Shown here: positions 8,301-17,539 of the stretch, piece after piece
How the letters are laid out: every line of letters starts with the position of its first letter
How positions within the stretch are numbered: position 1 is the stretch's first letter
DNA from: Niabella drilacis
GTDB taxonomy: Bacteria; Bacteroidota; Bacteroidia; Chitinophagales; Chitinophagaceae
NCBI RefSeq assembly: GCF_900101395.1
Contig: NZ_FMZO01000018.1
Location: forward strand, 1 to 64,000
Direction: 5' to 3'
Length of the DNA stretch: 64,000 bases
Made by a program: the position numbers and the translations under genes
The notes under the pieces: generated by a model
Seen by the model: the letters and a program-made list of their open reading frames with translations, nothing else
Told to the model about the DNA's origin: nothing
Databases searched by the model: none

Positions 8301-9005
8301 ACCGGAAGTGGTATAACTGCTGCTGATCGTTGATCCGGGCGTTCCGTTAGCTACCGTCCAGATCCTGACCGCATCGGCGGCCGTGTTGGCCCAATATTTA
8401 TTTTTGATGCTGTGACGCGTCTCCTCCGTACTTCCCTGGTAACTGCCGGCCCAGCTCTTCCCCGGTGCAAACTGTTCCATTACCCGGCTTAAGGGAGAAG
8501 CTTCAAAGACCGTCTGGCTGTAATAATTATCCTCCCCCTGGCTGCCATATCTTCCTTCCATAAATTGCTGATGCTGCGCAAAAGGGTTTAGCTTGAACTG
8601 GCCATCGGACAGCGAAGTATTGCCCCCGGCACTATTTGCCGCAAAAGGCGCAAATTGATATTGCTCCCGCCCAAACGCATCATAGAGTACCGGCGTTACC
8701 AGGTCTTTAGCCCCGGAGGTATCCTGTATATCGGATCCATTCGTTGCCAGCGCCCCTTTCTTTAGCACCGTTTGTAACGGGCGCCCCAAACCATCAAAAT
8801 ACTGTGTGGCTTCCTTAACCTCGTTGAGCCCTTTTAATGGCAGGCCCGCAGCATCTGTTGTAGGTGCCGTGGCCGTCCAGGTGCGGATATAGTTGACGGG
8901 TGTAGATGAGTTGTAGACAGGCAAATTTGTGGGCTGCTGGGCGTATGTCTCCCTACTGCCCAGCAGCAGGAGGACTAACATATATATGTAATTCCGGTTT
9001 TGCAT
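5400..9005 (-). CDS. full-length secreted RHS-repeat protein with C-terminal GH-E (HNH/EndoVII) nuclease tip
   Basis: The protein has 1201 residues. Residues 1-22 form a signal peptide ending SRETYAQ. Residues ~25-160 match the DUF6443-type start of Bacteroidota RHS proteins (NYIRTWTATAP, TQYFDGLGRPLQTV). Many YD-type repeats follow, then the RHS core at ~870-1005 (GMIFENDVLQH, DHLGNVRAMI, HYYPFGL, PQIGRFIQLDPLA). A hydrophobic segment near 1045-1080 precedes the toxin. Residues ~1145-1195 (DLGHKPGNEWRKRQ, then RKEVIEAENDP, then NNRGHKYE) fit the GH-E nuclease family, with Gly1149, His1150 and Glu1155. It is predicted to be exported and to deliver a DNA- or RNA-cleaving tip. The DUF2185-like gene follows directly. 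The tip is visibly more AT-rich than the repeat body. Confidence 0.88.
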   Translation of the reverse strand: MQNRNYIYMLVLLLLGSRETYAQQPTNLPVYNSSTPVNYIRTWTATAPTTDAAGLPLKGLNEVKEATQYFDGLGRPLQTVLKKGALATNGSDIQDTSGAKDLVTPVLYDAFGREQYQFAPFAANSAGGNTSLSDGQFKLNPFAQHQQFMEGRYGSQGEDNYYSQTVFEASPLSRVMEQFAPGKSWAGSYQGSTEETRHSIKNKYWANTAADAVRIWTVANGTPGSTISSSYTTSGTYLAGMLYKNVTADEQGKQVIAFKDKEGQVILKKVQLTAAKDNGTGSGHAGWLCTYYIYDDLGNLRCVIQPEGVKTMNDAASWTLTSTLLAEQCFRYEYDGWQRMIVKQVPGAGAVVMVYDVRDRLVMTQDGNLRSQGNWNYTQYDNLNRPVRTGLVNLGSSTPNTHWTAAMSKTGDTNSAIQYPEAGMLTNATVLTETFYDGYDWVTQSPHSAALPSGFSDYDNSLDAGNLAAADNPNFPYEQKNTKDTRTKGLVTGMRVNILGTPDYIYTLTIYDNKARPIQVKTKNQTTGIDLVTTQYSWSGQPLTIVSRESKASGAAIAVTTVTKNTYDVLGRLVKTTKNVSSSTGLSSGDKIIAVNKYDELGQLVGKTLGATDANGTAGAETQAYEYNVRGWLLGMNRGYVNNSQNTSSFGFDLAYDKINNLPGTANYTKGMYNGNITGMTWRGKTGSAEIRRYDYDYDAANRILKGDFKDFTNTANNTAFDIKMGNGINPEQAYGYNGNIKTMQQYGLYQGSKRLIDNLSYTYKENGLSNKLAAVTDGGVSTAGLGDFNNGVNSGDDYTYDTNGNLTKDANKNISGISYNILNLPQQIDVTGQGTISYQYDAAGNKLSKTVDETGQGQKVTTYLGGMIFENDVLQHVAMEEGRFRPNGSVFTADYFLKDHLGNVRAMINENGTLLEETHYYPFGLTMRGISTQNATPSLHNKDKTFQGQKFDDDLGVNYYSFKYRNHDPQIGRFIQLDPLADDYPHNSTYAFSENRVVNGVELEGLEYMTYSYNEAGVRANQQATAQRSTQRARSGAMRTFDKGLKLAGGLTLTTKSPVGLAAGGILLIGTTMVVLMQEALEGEVKEGGKDPKENKILEEKKDNTYNRVKPRKKTLEKVNENQPRNDAGEMVDPNTGEPLVDGETDLGHKPGNEWRKRQQMHKERGSSRKEVIEAENDPDLYQYEGRSNNRGHKYEKKDN

Positions 9006-9036
9006 AATACAGTTTTTTGTTTTAAAACGTGTTTGC

Positions 9037-12000
9037 TTAGTTACAGTTTACGGGCTGACCGGCATAATTGTAACAGATCTTTTTGAGGATCCTGCCATTA
9101 TCGTCTTTCACAAGGTTTAACCGGCCAAAGCTATCATACTCGTAATAAATCGTCCGGCCAGAAGGATCCGTCTCTGAAGTCATGCCTACCAGGGGCATAT
9201 AGGTATAGGTGGTAACAAGTGCATTTTTAGTACGAGCGTCTATGCGTAATGTATTTAACAAGGTTCTCAAAGTTTGATCATTATTTATAGCAGCATCTAT
9301 CTGGGCCTGAGTTATCACCGTCCCCACAATAGCATTATCACTGCCCACTATCTTCGCCACCGGATACAGGCCGTCATAACCCCATAAATATACTTCCCTA
9401 ACATTATTGGATTTTTGCTGTTCGAGAATATTACCACGCGTATCATATTGATCAAATGATACCCGTTGCCTGTAACGATTATCTTTAACAACCGTACCAG
9501 AGGATACAGACGCTGATGAAAAATTTACAACCGGAACAACAAATTCGGCACTATAGATTCTATCCGGCTCCAGGTTTGACGCATTGTAGGAGTTAAATAC
9601 AGAACTAACCGTGCCTATGTCGGTTTGGTTCACTTTCTTTCGAACCTCATGCTCTATCGGCCTATTCAGCGCATAAGCGTCTTGCAGAGCTTTTATACCC
9701 GATGATATTCTATCAACACCAGTTACTCCATTAAAGTCATTAGGATACTTTATCAGCATTACAGTAGTACCTGTAGAATTTGTAACAGTGGTTTTAGAAG
9801 GTTTTAAATTCTGTTCGTTGTATTCATATACCGTACTTGTCATTAGAGTATTATCCATATCATCTATTTCTTCTGTTACAACGGAAGACAATAGATCATA
9901 TTCTGATTCGAGGTGGTACCGGCTGTATCTGAAGGCATCAAATTCCGGTACAGTAGCGGTAGAATTTTGACAGGAAACATAATTTTGATGCCGCGATGCA
10001 AATGAATAGCTTGCGACGAAGCCATATGTAACACCAGGTTTTTTTACATAGGTATAGGTAAATTTTTGAGATCTTATTTTTTTATACCCCCCAGTACTCT
10101 TTTTATATTCTTCAATTCTCAAAGGCTTACCTCGATGTGCAGCATTGCTTAATATCGGCTCCCAGGGATATTTATCGCTCCCAGATAGAAAAAAATAACT
10201 ATTTCCCGCAAATGCAACATCTGCTCCTATCAGGTAATCCTGAAGGTTGGTATATTCATACAAAGTATACCCAAGGTCATTATTTTGGTCATCAACAGTT
10301 CTTTCAGTTACTTTAGAGTAGCCTATGGTATTATTTTGATTCGAACTTAATGGATAATTGGTAGTAGAGTTAACCGTGAGGTATTTACCAGAGCCTTCAT
10401 ATTGCCCCGCCCCTCCCACTTGACTTATACAGTAGCTATGCCAGCTAACATAATCGTTTCTGAATTTTGAGTAGGGCAGCGACGAACGTCCGGTAGAGAC
10501 TTTATTACCATTTATCAGCTCCGTATAGTCATATAATTTATATGTTCTTTTATCTGCAACAGGATCATAACTGGTAATTTTTTTTACACGTAATCCCCCG
10601 TTATCATAATTAACCTGTGGCGTCGGCAGATCACTCCATGGTCGTATCTTTATGGTATAAGTGCATGGAAAGGGCGCGGGAGCATAGGAGAAAAGTCTGT
10701 ACGATCCTGAACTTAAAGAAAAACTCATCTCTCCAGAGGTCTCAGACATCACCTGATTAGCAGAGACAACAATGGTATTACTATTCAGATCTTTTATATA
10801 AAATCCCACGGAAGGACTATTAGGCCCAAATATACATTTGGTAACCTCAAAGGATAATGTAACACTTTGTGTTCCGTTGTTTATTAAGATATCATCAAGC
10901 GGCTGATCCGAATTTGACCCGGATGTCGTATATGTTTTTTCCGGATGAAAAACTCTGCTGGGACCATATGTTGTAGGCAATGAGTTCAACTCATATTCAA
11001 ACTCAGTATATCCTCCTGTTGGATAGCTTATTTTCTTTAATGATCCCTGTTTTGCATGTAAGAAACTGGAGGAACGCCCGTAAATATCACGACGGTTTAT
11101 ATTGTCAATTCGTTCATCGGTTATGTACAAATTTTGTAACAATGAGCTATAGCCATTTCCATTGTAAAAACCCCACCAATCCTGCTCCGACGAAAACCGA
11201 TTAGGCAATCCAATTGAATTTTCATACTCAAAAGTGTAAGAGCCTAATTTATTATTATTCTGACCTATCTGATCCACAGCCACTAAAAACAATCTTCTAT
11301 CCTTGTATGTGTTGGGAGACATATATCCTGGATACATTGCAGGTTCTGGCTCAGAAGAACAATCCACCTGTTCTGGAAGATAACTATTATTGCCAATAAA
11401 GTATTTATATCGCAGTATAACTTCCTCGATTTTTGCACCATTATTATCTTCCACAATAATTTTATCCAAAAATTTATCACCATATATATCACATCGACTA
11501 GCACCTGTGATAAACCGGATAGTGCCACCAGGAAAATCTATCGACTGCAGGCGTCTCCCCTGCGTTGCTTTCTGTACTTGATAGTTTTTCATCTCACTTA
11601 CAGGGTCAACTGAGGGGGTAACGCCCCCCGGACAGGATTGTGATGCGTCCTGAAAGGTTTTCGTATCTGAATTATATATGTGATCTACAAAATAGCTAGA
11701 TTCATAATTAAAGTAAATAAAATCCCCGTTGGTCATTTTTATCTTAGTCAACAACCAACTCTTCGGAGTCCCTGAAGGAATATCTCCTGGCGAACCATTA
11801 TCAAGCACTGTCGCGCCACTTACTCGTCTGCTCCAATTTGTCATTTGTTCCTGCTCTTCGAAAATATATTGCGTGCCATCTAAGTCAGTAATTATCCAAC
11901 TTGAAATATCAAGCGTAGGAACACCTGCAGTTGTTATTTTCAGCTTTTGATCATACATCTGTTGTATGCTTCTGGAATCGTCAAAAAAGAACTCACCAGA

Positions 12001-12471
12001 CTTACCATTAACATTGAAGTAAAATATATCTGGCTCGCTATCCAAGCGACCATCGCATACAGCTTTTAGCTCACAGGCAGATGGAGTAATTAAGGCGTTT
12101 GTATTTGAAGGACTTGTATTAAACCTGCCATTGATAGATAAGTCACTAACACCACGAATAGATTGGCTTATGACTCCTCCAGAAACTAACGCCCAGGACA
12201 TACCTACCCATGACGCGGCCTCTGTAACCTTAACCCCCCCGCTGTGATACATTAGCTTAATCGGGAATTCAACACCTTTACCCTTTATCGTATAAACGGG
12301 TAAAGAAATTTCAGGAAGCCCATTGAATTTTGACACCGGACTTTCTGTGAATTTTAAAAGACTTCCTACATTGGGCGAAGGGGGGATAAGTGTTCTTACG
12401 CCCACCGGCACTTGAGAAATGACAGTAACTGTAGTTAGCAGGATTATAGTCAAAAAGAGGGTTATTTTCAT
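9037..12471 (-). CDS. secreted YD-repeat (RHS-like) protein, upstream partner of the RHS gene
   Basis: The protein has 1144 residues with a signal peptide (MKITLFLTIILLTTVTVISQ). The early part (NVGSLLKFTESPVSKFNGLPEISLPVYTIKGK, then LMYHSGGVKV and ASWVGMSWAL) is the conserved start of Bacteroidota proteins that accompany RHS genes. The middle is long and beta-rich. The end carries a few YD-type repeats (EVYLWGYDG, TDPSGRTIYYEYDSFGRLNLV, ICYNYAGQPVNC). There is no toxin-like tip. It lies 31 bp upstream of the full-length RHS gene in the same direction, so the two are probably co-transcribed and may build one shell or delivery complex; that is inference. The gene is AT-rich. Confidence 0.8.
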   Translation of the reverse strand: MKITLFLTIILLTTVTVISQVPVGVRTLIPPSPNVGSLLKFTESPVSKFNGLPEISLPVYTIKGKGVEFPIKLMYHSGGVKVTEAASWVGMSWALVSGGVISQSIRGVSDLSINGRFNTSPSNTNALITPSACELKAVCDGRLDSEPDIFYFNVNGKSGEFFFDDSRSIQQMYDQKLKITTAGVPTLDISSWIITDLDGTQYIFEEQEQMTNWSRRVSGATVLDNGSPGDIPSGTPKSWLLTKIKMTNGDFIYFNYESSYFVDHIYNSDTKTFQDASQSCPGGVTPSVDPVSEMKNYQVQKATQGRRLQSIDFPGGTIRFITGASRCDIYGDKFLDKIIVEDNNGAKIEEVILRYKYFIGNNSYLPEQVDCSSEPEPAMYPGYMSPNTYKDRRLFLVAVDQIGQNNNKLGSYTFEYENSIGLPNRFSSEQDWWGFYNGNGYSSLLQNLYITDERIDNINRRDIYGRSSSFLHAKQGSLKKISYPTGGYTEFEYELNSLPTTYGPSRVFHPEKTYTTSGSNSDQPLDDILINNGTQSVTLSFEVTKCIFGPNSPSVGFYIKDLNSNTIVVSANQVMSETSGEMSFSLSSGSYRLFSYAPAPFPCTYTIKIRPWSDLPTPQVNYDNGGLRVKKITSYDPVADKRTYKLYDYTELINGNKVSTGRSSLPYSKFRNDYVSWHSYCISQVGGAGQYEGSGKYLTVNSTTNYPLSSNQNNTIGYSKVTERTVDDQNNDLGYTLYEYTNLQDYLIGADVAFAGNSYFFLSGSDKYPWEPILSNAAHRGKPLRIEEYKKSTGGYKKIRSQKFTYTYVKKPGVTYGFVASYSFASRHQNYVSCQNSTATVPEFDAFRYSRYHLESEYDLLSSVVTEEIDDMDNTLMTSTVYEYNEQNLKPSKTTVTNSTGTTVMLIKYPNDFNGVTGVDRISSGIKALQDAYALNRPIEHEVRKKVNQTDIGTVSSVFNSYNASNLEPDRIYSAEFVVPVVNFSSASVSSGTVVKDNRYRQRVSFDQYDTRGNILEQQKSNNVREVYLWGYDGLYPVAKIVGSDNAIVGTVITQAQIDAAINNDQTLRTLLNTLRIDARTKNALVTTYTYMPLVGMTSETDPSGRTIYYEYDSFGRLNLVKDDNGRILKKICYNYAGQPVNCN

Positions 12472-12897
12472 AAATATTTATATTTTGGTAAAGTTTGAAA
12501 AATCATACATCTTTCATTTCAAATCGTTTAAGCTCATAAAGATGCCAACATCGAACGGCAATCTTAGTAACAATAACCTTTCCCATTTTTTGCACTTTTA
12601 TTGCGCATTTGCAATGCTTTGGTGGTTTTCTACATCTCAAGCTGGTTCGGCATTAACTTCCCCAATATTTTCAGCAATACCATTTGTTCCGCTTCAACTT
12701 TTTTCGACAACCTCCCTTACTGACAATACATCTTTAAACCGCCGTTTAAAGGCTCAAAACTTTCTTTGTCAAAACTAAACCCACCCTTATAAATAAACAA
12801 TACGTATAAATGCGTAATTTTTGACAATTGCCCCCCCCCGCACATACCTGATCCGTTTTCATTATTAACTTTATCCGCAATCAAAGTATCCAACATT
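12472..12897. other. intergenic region between the divergent RHS locus and the small MORN-like gene
   Basis: This is 426 bp of mostly AT-rich DNA. An open plus-strand frame covers 12542-12778 but has no recognisable protein features. A run of ten C residues lies near 12830. The region should hold the promoter of the minus-strand RHS operon, but I see no convincing -33/-7 pair. Confidence 0.5.
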
Positions 12898-13215
12898 ATG
12901 AATCGCCTGCTGCTGATCCTGCCGTTTCTTTTACTCCCAGCCTGTGCCCCCGCCCAATACTACAATGGACAGGTGCGGATCGATTCGCCCGACCGGTCTT
13001 TCATCTTCCAGGTTACAGATGCCGCGCCCCGCCTGCATTCCATCCATTTTTATACCTGGTTTAAATCGGGGCATATCTACACTATCGAGGGCAGTTACTA
13101 TGGCAGGCTGCTGCACGGTTATTTTAAAGTAGTGGATCATGAACACCGCCTGGCGGAAGAAGGCAGGTATAAGCGGGGAGCAAAAAAAGGCAAAGCTATT
13201 CTAACCCGATTTTAA
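12898..13215 (+). CDS. small exported MORN/YwqK-like protein
   Basis: The protein has 105 residues. A hydrophobic start MNRLLLILPFLLLPACAPAQ forms a signal peptide; LPAC resembles a lipobox, so it may be lipidated at Cys16, or cleaved after AQ. The mature part has short repeats of the MORN/YwqK type (GSYYGRLLHGYFKVVDHEHRLAEEGRYKRGAKKG), usually involved in surface or protein contacts. The family is normally longer, so this is a short member. It stands alone with 225 bp before the next gene. Function is unknown. Confidence 0.62.
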   Translation: MNRLLLILPFLLLPACAPAQYYNGQVRIDSPDRSFIFQVTDAAPRLHSIHFYTWFKSGHIYTIEGSYYGRLLHGYFKVVDHEHRLAEEGRYKRGAKKGKAILTRF

Positions 13216-13440
13216 CCGGGCAATAATGACACTACATTTTCAACCACAAGTCAGCAATAAAACCGGCATTCCCGGATTTCACCCTGTCACGAATTTCAAT
13301 AACAAATCCCTCATCCGCCGCCCCGCGCTGCGCCTATTCTTCACAAGACAGTTTTACCCCCGGCATGACAGTACATGACGGCCTCTTATCCGGGATGCAT
13401 TACCTTACGGTCCGGATCATTTGCCTTTGAACTTTAAACA

Positions 13441-16400
13441 ATGATTGATATGTACCGGAATAGCGTGTTCCTCTTCTTCTGGCTTATGGCAACCGGGTGT
13501 TTTCAAACAGCAACCGCCCAGCCAAAGACCTCGGTGCTCAGCCATTTAAAGGCCGGGTTTGTTCATCCCCCTGACACCGCAAAACCAGGCGTTTACTGGT
13601 ATTTCATGGATGGTAATTTGTCGGCCGAAGGGATCCGCGGGGATCTGAAGGCCATGAAAAAAGCCGGCATCGGGCATGTAATATTCCTGGAGGTAAACGT
13701 AGGCGTTCCCAGGGGAAAGATCAACTTCCTGAGCCCGGGATGGCTGTCCCTGTTTCAACAGATCGAACAGGAGGCCCGGAAACAGGAAATTGCCATTACG
13801 CTGGGGATCGGCCCGGGATGGGCCGGGAGCGGTGGCCCCTGGGTTGCTCCTGAATACTCCATGCAACACCTGGTGAGCAGCAGCACCACAGTAACCGCGC
13901 AGGACCCGGCACCGGTAACCCTGCCCGTTCCGCCCCCCAAGCCGCCGTTCTTTGGCGAAGGCGCCTTAACGCCTGGGCTGACACAAATACGGAACCAATT
14001 CTACAAAGACGTAGCAGTGCTGGCATTCCCGGCCCCGGTAGCAAAAACGCCTATCGCCGATGTGGATTACCGGGCGCTTTACTACAGGGCGCCATTTAGT
14101 TCTGCCAAAGATGTACCGGCCTATTACCCGCCGGTTACCGGCAGCAAAATACCCGGGAAAAATGCCGTTCAAAAAAATACCGTCATCGACATTACCGACC
14201 GCCTGACACCCGATGGCAAACTCAACTGGAAGCCGCGTTCCGGCACCTGGATCGTGATGCGCTTCGGGGTAAGGAACAACGGCGCCGTAACAAGGCCCGC
14301 ACCACTGCCGGGGTTGGGTTTTGAAGCCGACAAACTTGACACCACCGCGTTGAACCGGCACCTGGATTTTTATGTAGGCAGGATCCTGGAGGCGATCGGC
14401 CCGGTTGACCCCAAAAGCAAAGGCGGCCTGAAGTATCTCCACATCGACAGCTGGGAAATGGGCGCACAGAACTGGACAAAGGATTTCCGGCAGGAATTCA
14501 TAAAACGCCGGCACTATGATCCCCTTCCCTTTTACCCCGTGTATGCCGGCCAGGTTATTGGCAGCGCGGAGATCAGCGACCGCTTTCTCTGGGACCTGCG
14601 CAAAACCGCGATGGACCTGGTACTGGAGCGCCACGCCCTGCATGTAAAAAAATATGCTTACCGCAACGGACTGCGCTTGTCCATTGAGCCTTATGATATG
14701 AACCCCACGGCAGACCTGGAGCTGGGTGCCGTTGCCGATATACCGATGTGCGAGTTCTGGAGCAAAGGCTTTGGCTTTAACACCCAGTTCAGCTGTGCAG
14801 AAGCCACTTCCCTGGGCCACCTGCAAGGCAAACCTGTGATAGCCGCAGAAGCATTTACCGCCCAGAACAATGAAGCCTGGAAGCAGTACCCGGGCTCCAT
14901 GAAAAACCAGGGCGACTGGGCTTTTGCCGCAGGCATTAATAAATTCTTCTATCATACCTACCAGAGCCAGCCGCTGGCCGATTCTTTAAAACCCGGTATG
15001 ACCATGGGGCCCTACGGTGTACAATGGAACCGCAACCAGACCTGGTGGTCAATGGCCGATGGTTATCATCAATACATTGCCCGCTGCTCCTACCTGTTGC
15101 AGCAGGGGAATACGGTTGCGGACATCCTTTATCTTACACCGGAAGAAGCCCCGTTCGTATTTACACCTCCGGCATCGGCCTTAAAGGGAGATGCGGACCT
15201 GCGGGACCGCAGAGGATATAATTTTGATGCCTGTCCGCCCGGCCTGCTCGCAAAAGCCCGTGTGGAGAACGGCCGGATCTGTTTCCCCGGAGGCGCCTCC
15301 TATTATTTGTTGGTATTACCCCGTTACCCGGCCATGTCGGTTCCGCTGCTGCAAAAAATAACCCGGCTTGTACAGGAAGGCGCCACTGTTATAGGACCGC
15401 CTCCCCAGGAAGCACCGGGGCTCTCCGGTTACCCTGCAACCGATGCCACCGTCCGCAAGCTGGCGGCCGCATTGTGGGGACCCCTTCCTCAAAAAACAGC
15501 GATGACGGCACGCACTTATGGCAAGGGACGTATCATCTGGGGAAGTGGCCTGGAGCAACAAATGGATGATCTTTATTGTGACTACGAGGTACTGGCCGGC
15601 ATCCTGCAATCCGGGAATATCAGCGAAAATTTCAGCAGCGATCAGCCACTGCGCTATACACAAAGACAGCTGCCCGGTACCGATCTTTTTTTTATCTCCA
15701 ACACCACCGGGGATGCATTAACAGCGGAGTGCCGGTTCCGGTCGGCCAAAAAATATGCAGAGCTTTGGGACCCTTTGAACGGCAGCTTTATGCCGCTGCA
15801 GCCATTGCGGAGAGAAGGCCGGCAGGCAGTACTGAACATCCCCTTCGGATCCGCACAAAGTTATTTTATCATTTTTACCGATAATCCCGGCAATCCGGCA
15901 AATGCGCCCGGGAAAGGAACGGCGCAAACCGATACCCTTTCCGGGAGCTGGAGCGTTGCATTTGACCCTAAATGGGGCGGCCCCGCCCATACCCGTTTCA
16001 GCCGTTTATCCGACTGGAAGGAAAACGCCGATCCGGGTATCCGGTACTATTCCGGCATGGCCGTATACCGGAAAACATTTGATGCCCCGGCCGCAATTAA
16101 CAGCAACAGGACTGTTTATCTTGACCTCGGGAACGTGAAACAGCTGGCAAGGGTACAACTCAACGGGCAGGATCTCGGCGTATTATGGACCGCTCCCTGG
16201 CGTGTAGATATAACCCGGCAGCTCCGGGCAAAAAACAACCAGCTGGAGATCACGGTGGCCAACCTCTGGATCAACCGGCTGATCGGTGATCAGCAGTGGC
16301 CGGATGACGGCGTTCAGAACGGGAAATGGCCGGCCTGGCTGCTTGAGGGCAAACCGAGGCCCGGAAAGCGTTATACCTTTACTACTTTCAATCCTTATAA

Positions 16401-16464
16401 AAAAGACGATCCGCTGATCAGCTCCGGGTTGCTGGGCCCTGTTACCCTCATAAAAGAGCCGTAG
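13441..16464 (+). CDS. GH106-type glycoside hydrolase (alpha-L-rhamnosidase-like)
   Basis: The protein has 1007 residues with a signal peptide ending near TATAQ; ATGC before it could also act as a lipobox. The N-terminal barrel shows the GH106 pattern: PPDTAKPGVYWYFMDGNLS, EGIRGDLKAMKKAGIGHV, then LHIDSWEMGAQNWT and MCEFWSKGFGFN. The C-terminal part has a jelly-roll carbohydrate-binding stretch (VYLDLGNVKQLARVQLNGQ, LGVLWTAPWRVD, NLWINRLIGDQ) ending in SSGLLGPVTL, as in GH106 proteins. The role is probably periplasmic or surface cleavage of terminal L-rhamnose from plant or bacterial glycans. It converges with the AraC gene downstream. ATG at 13441 or 13450 could start it. Confidence 0.82.
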   Translation: MIDMYRNSVFLFFWLMATGCFQTATAQPKTSVLSHLKAGFVHPPDTAKPGVYWYFMDGNLSAEGIRGDLKAMKKAGIGHVIFLEVNVGVPRGKINFLSPGWLSLFQQIEQEARKQEIAITLGIGPGWAGSGGPWVAPEYSMQHLVSSSTTVTAQDPAPVTLPVPPPKPPFFGEGALTPGLTQIRNQFYKDVAVLAFPAPVAKTPIADVDYRALYYRAPFSSAKDVPAYYPPVTGSKIPGKNAVQKNTVIDITDRLTPDGKLNWKPRSGTWIVMRFGVRNNGAVTRPAPLPGLGFEADKLDTTALNRHLDFYVGRILEAIGPVDPKSKGGLKYLHIDSWEMGAQNWTKDFRQEFIKRRHYDPLPFYPVYAGQVIGSAEISDRFLWDLRKTAMDLVLERHALHVKKYAYRNGLRLSIEPYDMNPTADLELGAVADIPMCEFWSKGFGFNTQFSCAEATSLGHLQGKPVIAAEAFTAQNNEAWKQYPGSMKNQGDWAFAAGINKFFYHTYQSQPLADSLKPGMTMGPYGVQWNRNQTWWSMADGYHQYIARCSYLLQQGNTVADILYLTPEEAPFVFTPPASALKGDADLRDRRGYNFDACPPGLLAKARVENGRICFPGGASYYLLVLPRYPAMSVPLLQKITRLVQEGATVIGPPPQEAPGLSGYPATDATVRKLAAALWGPLPQKTAMTARTYGKGRIIWGSGLEQQMDDLYCDYEVLAGILQSGNISENFSSDQPLRYTQRQLPGTDLFFISNTTGDALTAECRFRSAKKYAELWDPLNGSFMPLQPLRREGRQAVLNIPFGSAQSYFIIFTDNPGNPANAPGKGTAQTDTLSGSWSVAFDPKWGGPAHTRFSRLSDWKENADPGIRYYSGMAVYRKTFDAPAAINSNRTVYLDLGNVKQLARVQLNGQDLGVLWTAPWRVDITRQLRAKNNQLEITVANLWINRLIGDQQWPDDGVQNGKWPAWLLEGKPRPGKRYTFTTFNPYKKDDPLISSGLLGPVTLIKEP

Positions 16465-16471
16465 GGCATTT

Positions 16472-17353
16472 TTACTGGAGGAACTTTTTCTTAAAATGAT
16501 TGGGAGAATAGCCCGTTTTCGCCTTAAAGATCCTTGAAAAGGAATAGGCCGATTCAAAGCCCAGTTCACCTGCGATCTGTTTAACGGAAGCCCCGGAGCT
16601 CAACAGCAATGCTTTGGCTTTATTCAGCTTCAGCTGCAAAAAATACTGGTGGGGCGACATCCCGGTGTATAGCTTAAATGCCTTTCGGAAAAGCGAATAG
16701 CTGATAAAAAACTCACCGGCCAGCTTTTCAAACGACAGGCAGGAATTGATATTCGAATGCATCACGGACATTGCCCGGTTGATCACCGCTTCGTGCCTGT
16801 TCTTTTCATCAAAGTTCAGTTGCCTGGAGAGGGAGAATATTTTACCAAAGAGGTGCAGCAGCATCCCGGATACCAGCTGCTGGTAACCGGTCTTTTCGGA
16901 CCGCGTCTGCTCGATCACACCGGTAAATAAGTTAATAACGGCCTCATTGGTTCCCAGGTAGTAGGTAGGTCTTTCCTTCGGAAAAAAATGATGGTCATAG
17001 ATATTTTGCAGGATGTTGCCTTTGCACCCGATCCAGTATTCCTCCCAGCCCGTATCACTATTGGGTTTAAAGCGATGCCACTCATATGGATACAACATCA
17101 GCAGGGTGCCTGGCTTCACCGGCGTCAGCGGGCAGCTTTTTGATTCAAACACCCCTTCCCCGTTCAATATATAGATCAGCTGGAACTCATCAAAAATGCG
17201 ACCGTCCTCCCAGTTAAAATAATGATGCGGAGGGTGGTCCCCGGGCGGATAGCGCTGCGCTTCCACGATCTTTGTGCACCCGACGTTCACAACGTATAAG
17301 CCCCAGCTCTTATCCACCTCGCTGACCGGAAGGTATTTATAGTAGTTGTTCAT
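16472..17353 (-). CDS. AraC-family transcriptional regulator with cupin sensor domain
   Basis: The protein has 293 residues. An N-terminal cupin-like sensor (residues ~30-150, with PPGDHPPHHYFNW and YPYEWHRFKPN) precedes two helix-turn-helix motifs at the C-terminus (LSFEKLAGEFFISYSLFRKAFK and VKQIAGELGFESAYSFSRIFK, ending GYSPNHFKK). This is the AraC/XylS arrangement for sugar-responsive regulators. It is divergent from the second GH106-type gene (17540) with ~186 bp between them and converges on the first, so it probably controls both. The sugar ligand is not visible from sequence; a rhamnose- or fucose-type sugar fits the neighbours. Confidence 0.9.
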   Translation of the reverse strand: MNNYYKYLPVSEVDKSWGLYVVNVGCTKIVEAQRYPPGDHPPHHYFNWEDGRIFDEFQLIYILNGEGVFESKSCPLTPVKPGTLLMLYPYEWHRFKPNSDTGWEEYWIGCKGNILQNIYDHHFFPKERPTYYLGTNEAVINLFTGVIEQTRSEKTGYQQLVSGMLLHLFGKIFSLSRQLNFDEKNRHEAVINRAMSVMHSNINSCLSFEKLAGEFFISYSLFRKAFKLYTGMSPHQYFLQLKLNKAKALLLSSGASVKQIAGELGFESAYSFSRIFKAKTGYSPNHFKKKFLQ

Positions 17354-17539
17354 GTGTTCTCAAATTTATCAAAAAATACCCGTCAAAGATCATTTTTGAT
17401 ATGGACTCTGATCGCCCGGCACCGCATCTTTGTACCGGGTCCCGAAAGGACCGCCGTTCACTCCCGTTTAGCTTTTCCGGGATCATCGGTGATGCGGCAG
17501 ATCGCTCTGTCGGAACAATCAACATTAACGTTAAAAGAA

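Noticed and set aside
12542-12778. Open plus-strand frame between the RHS locus and the MORN-like gene
   Set aside because: No protein-like features or recognisable family, AT-rich, and it overlaps the likely promoter region; it may be remnant DNA but there is no support for a gene.
13966-14955. Long antisense frame (329 codons) inside the first GH106 gene
   Set aside because: It lies wholly opposite a well-supported glycosidase; GC-rich codon use creates open antisense frames.
17354-17539. N-terminal extension of the second GH106-like enzyme
   Set aside because: Lacks a signal peptide and covers the divergent promoter of the AraC gene; ATG 17540 is followed by a clear signal peptide.
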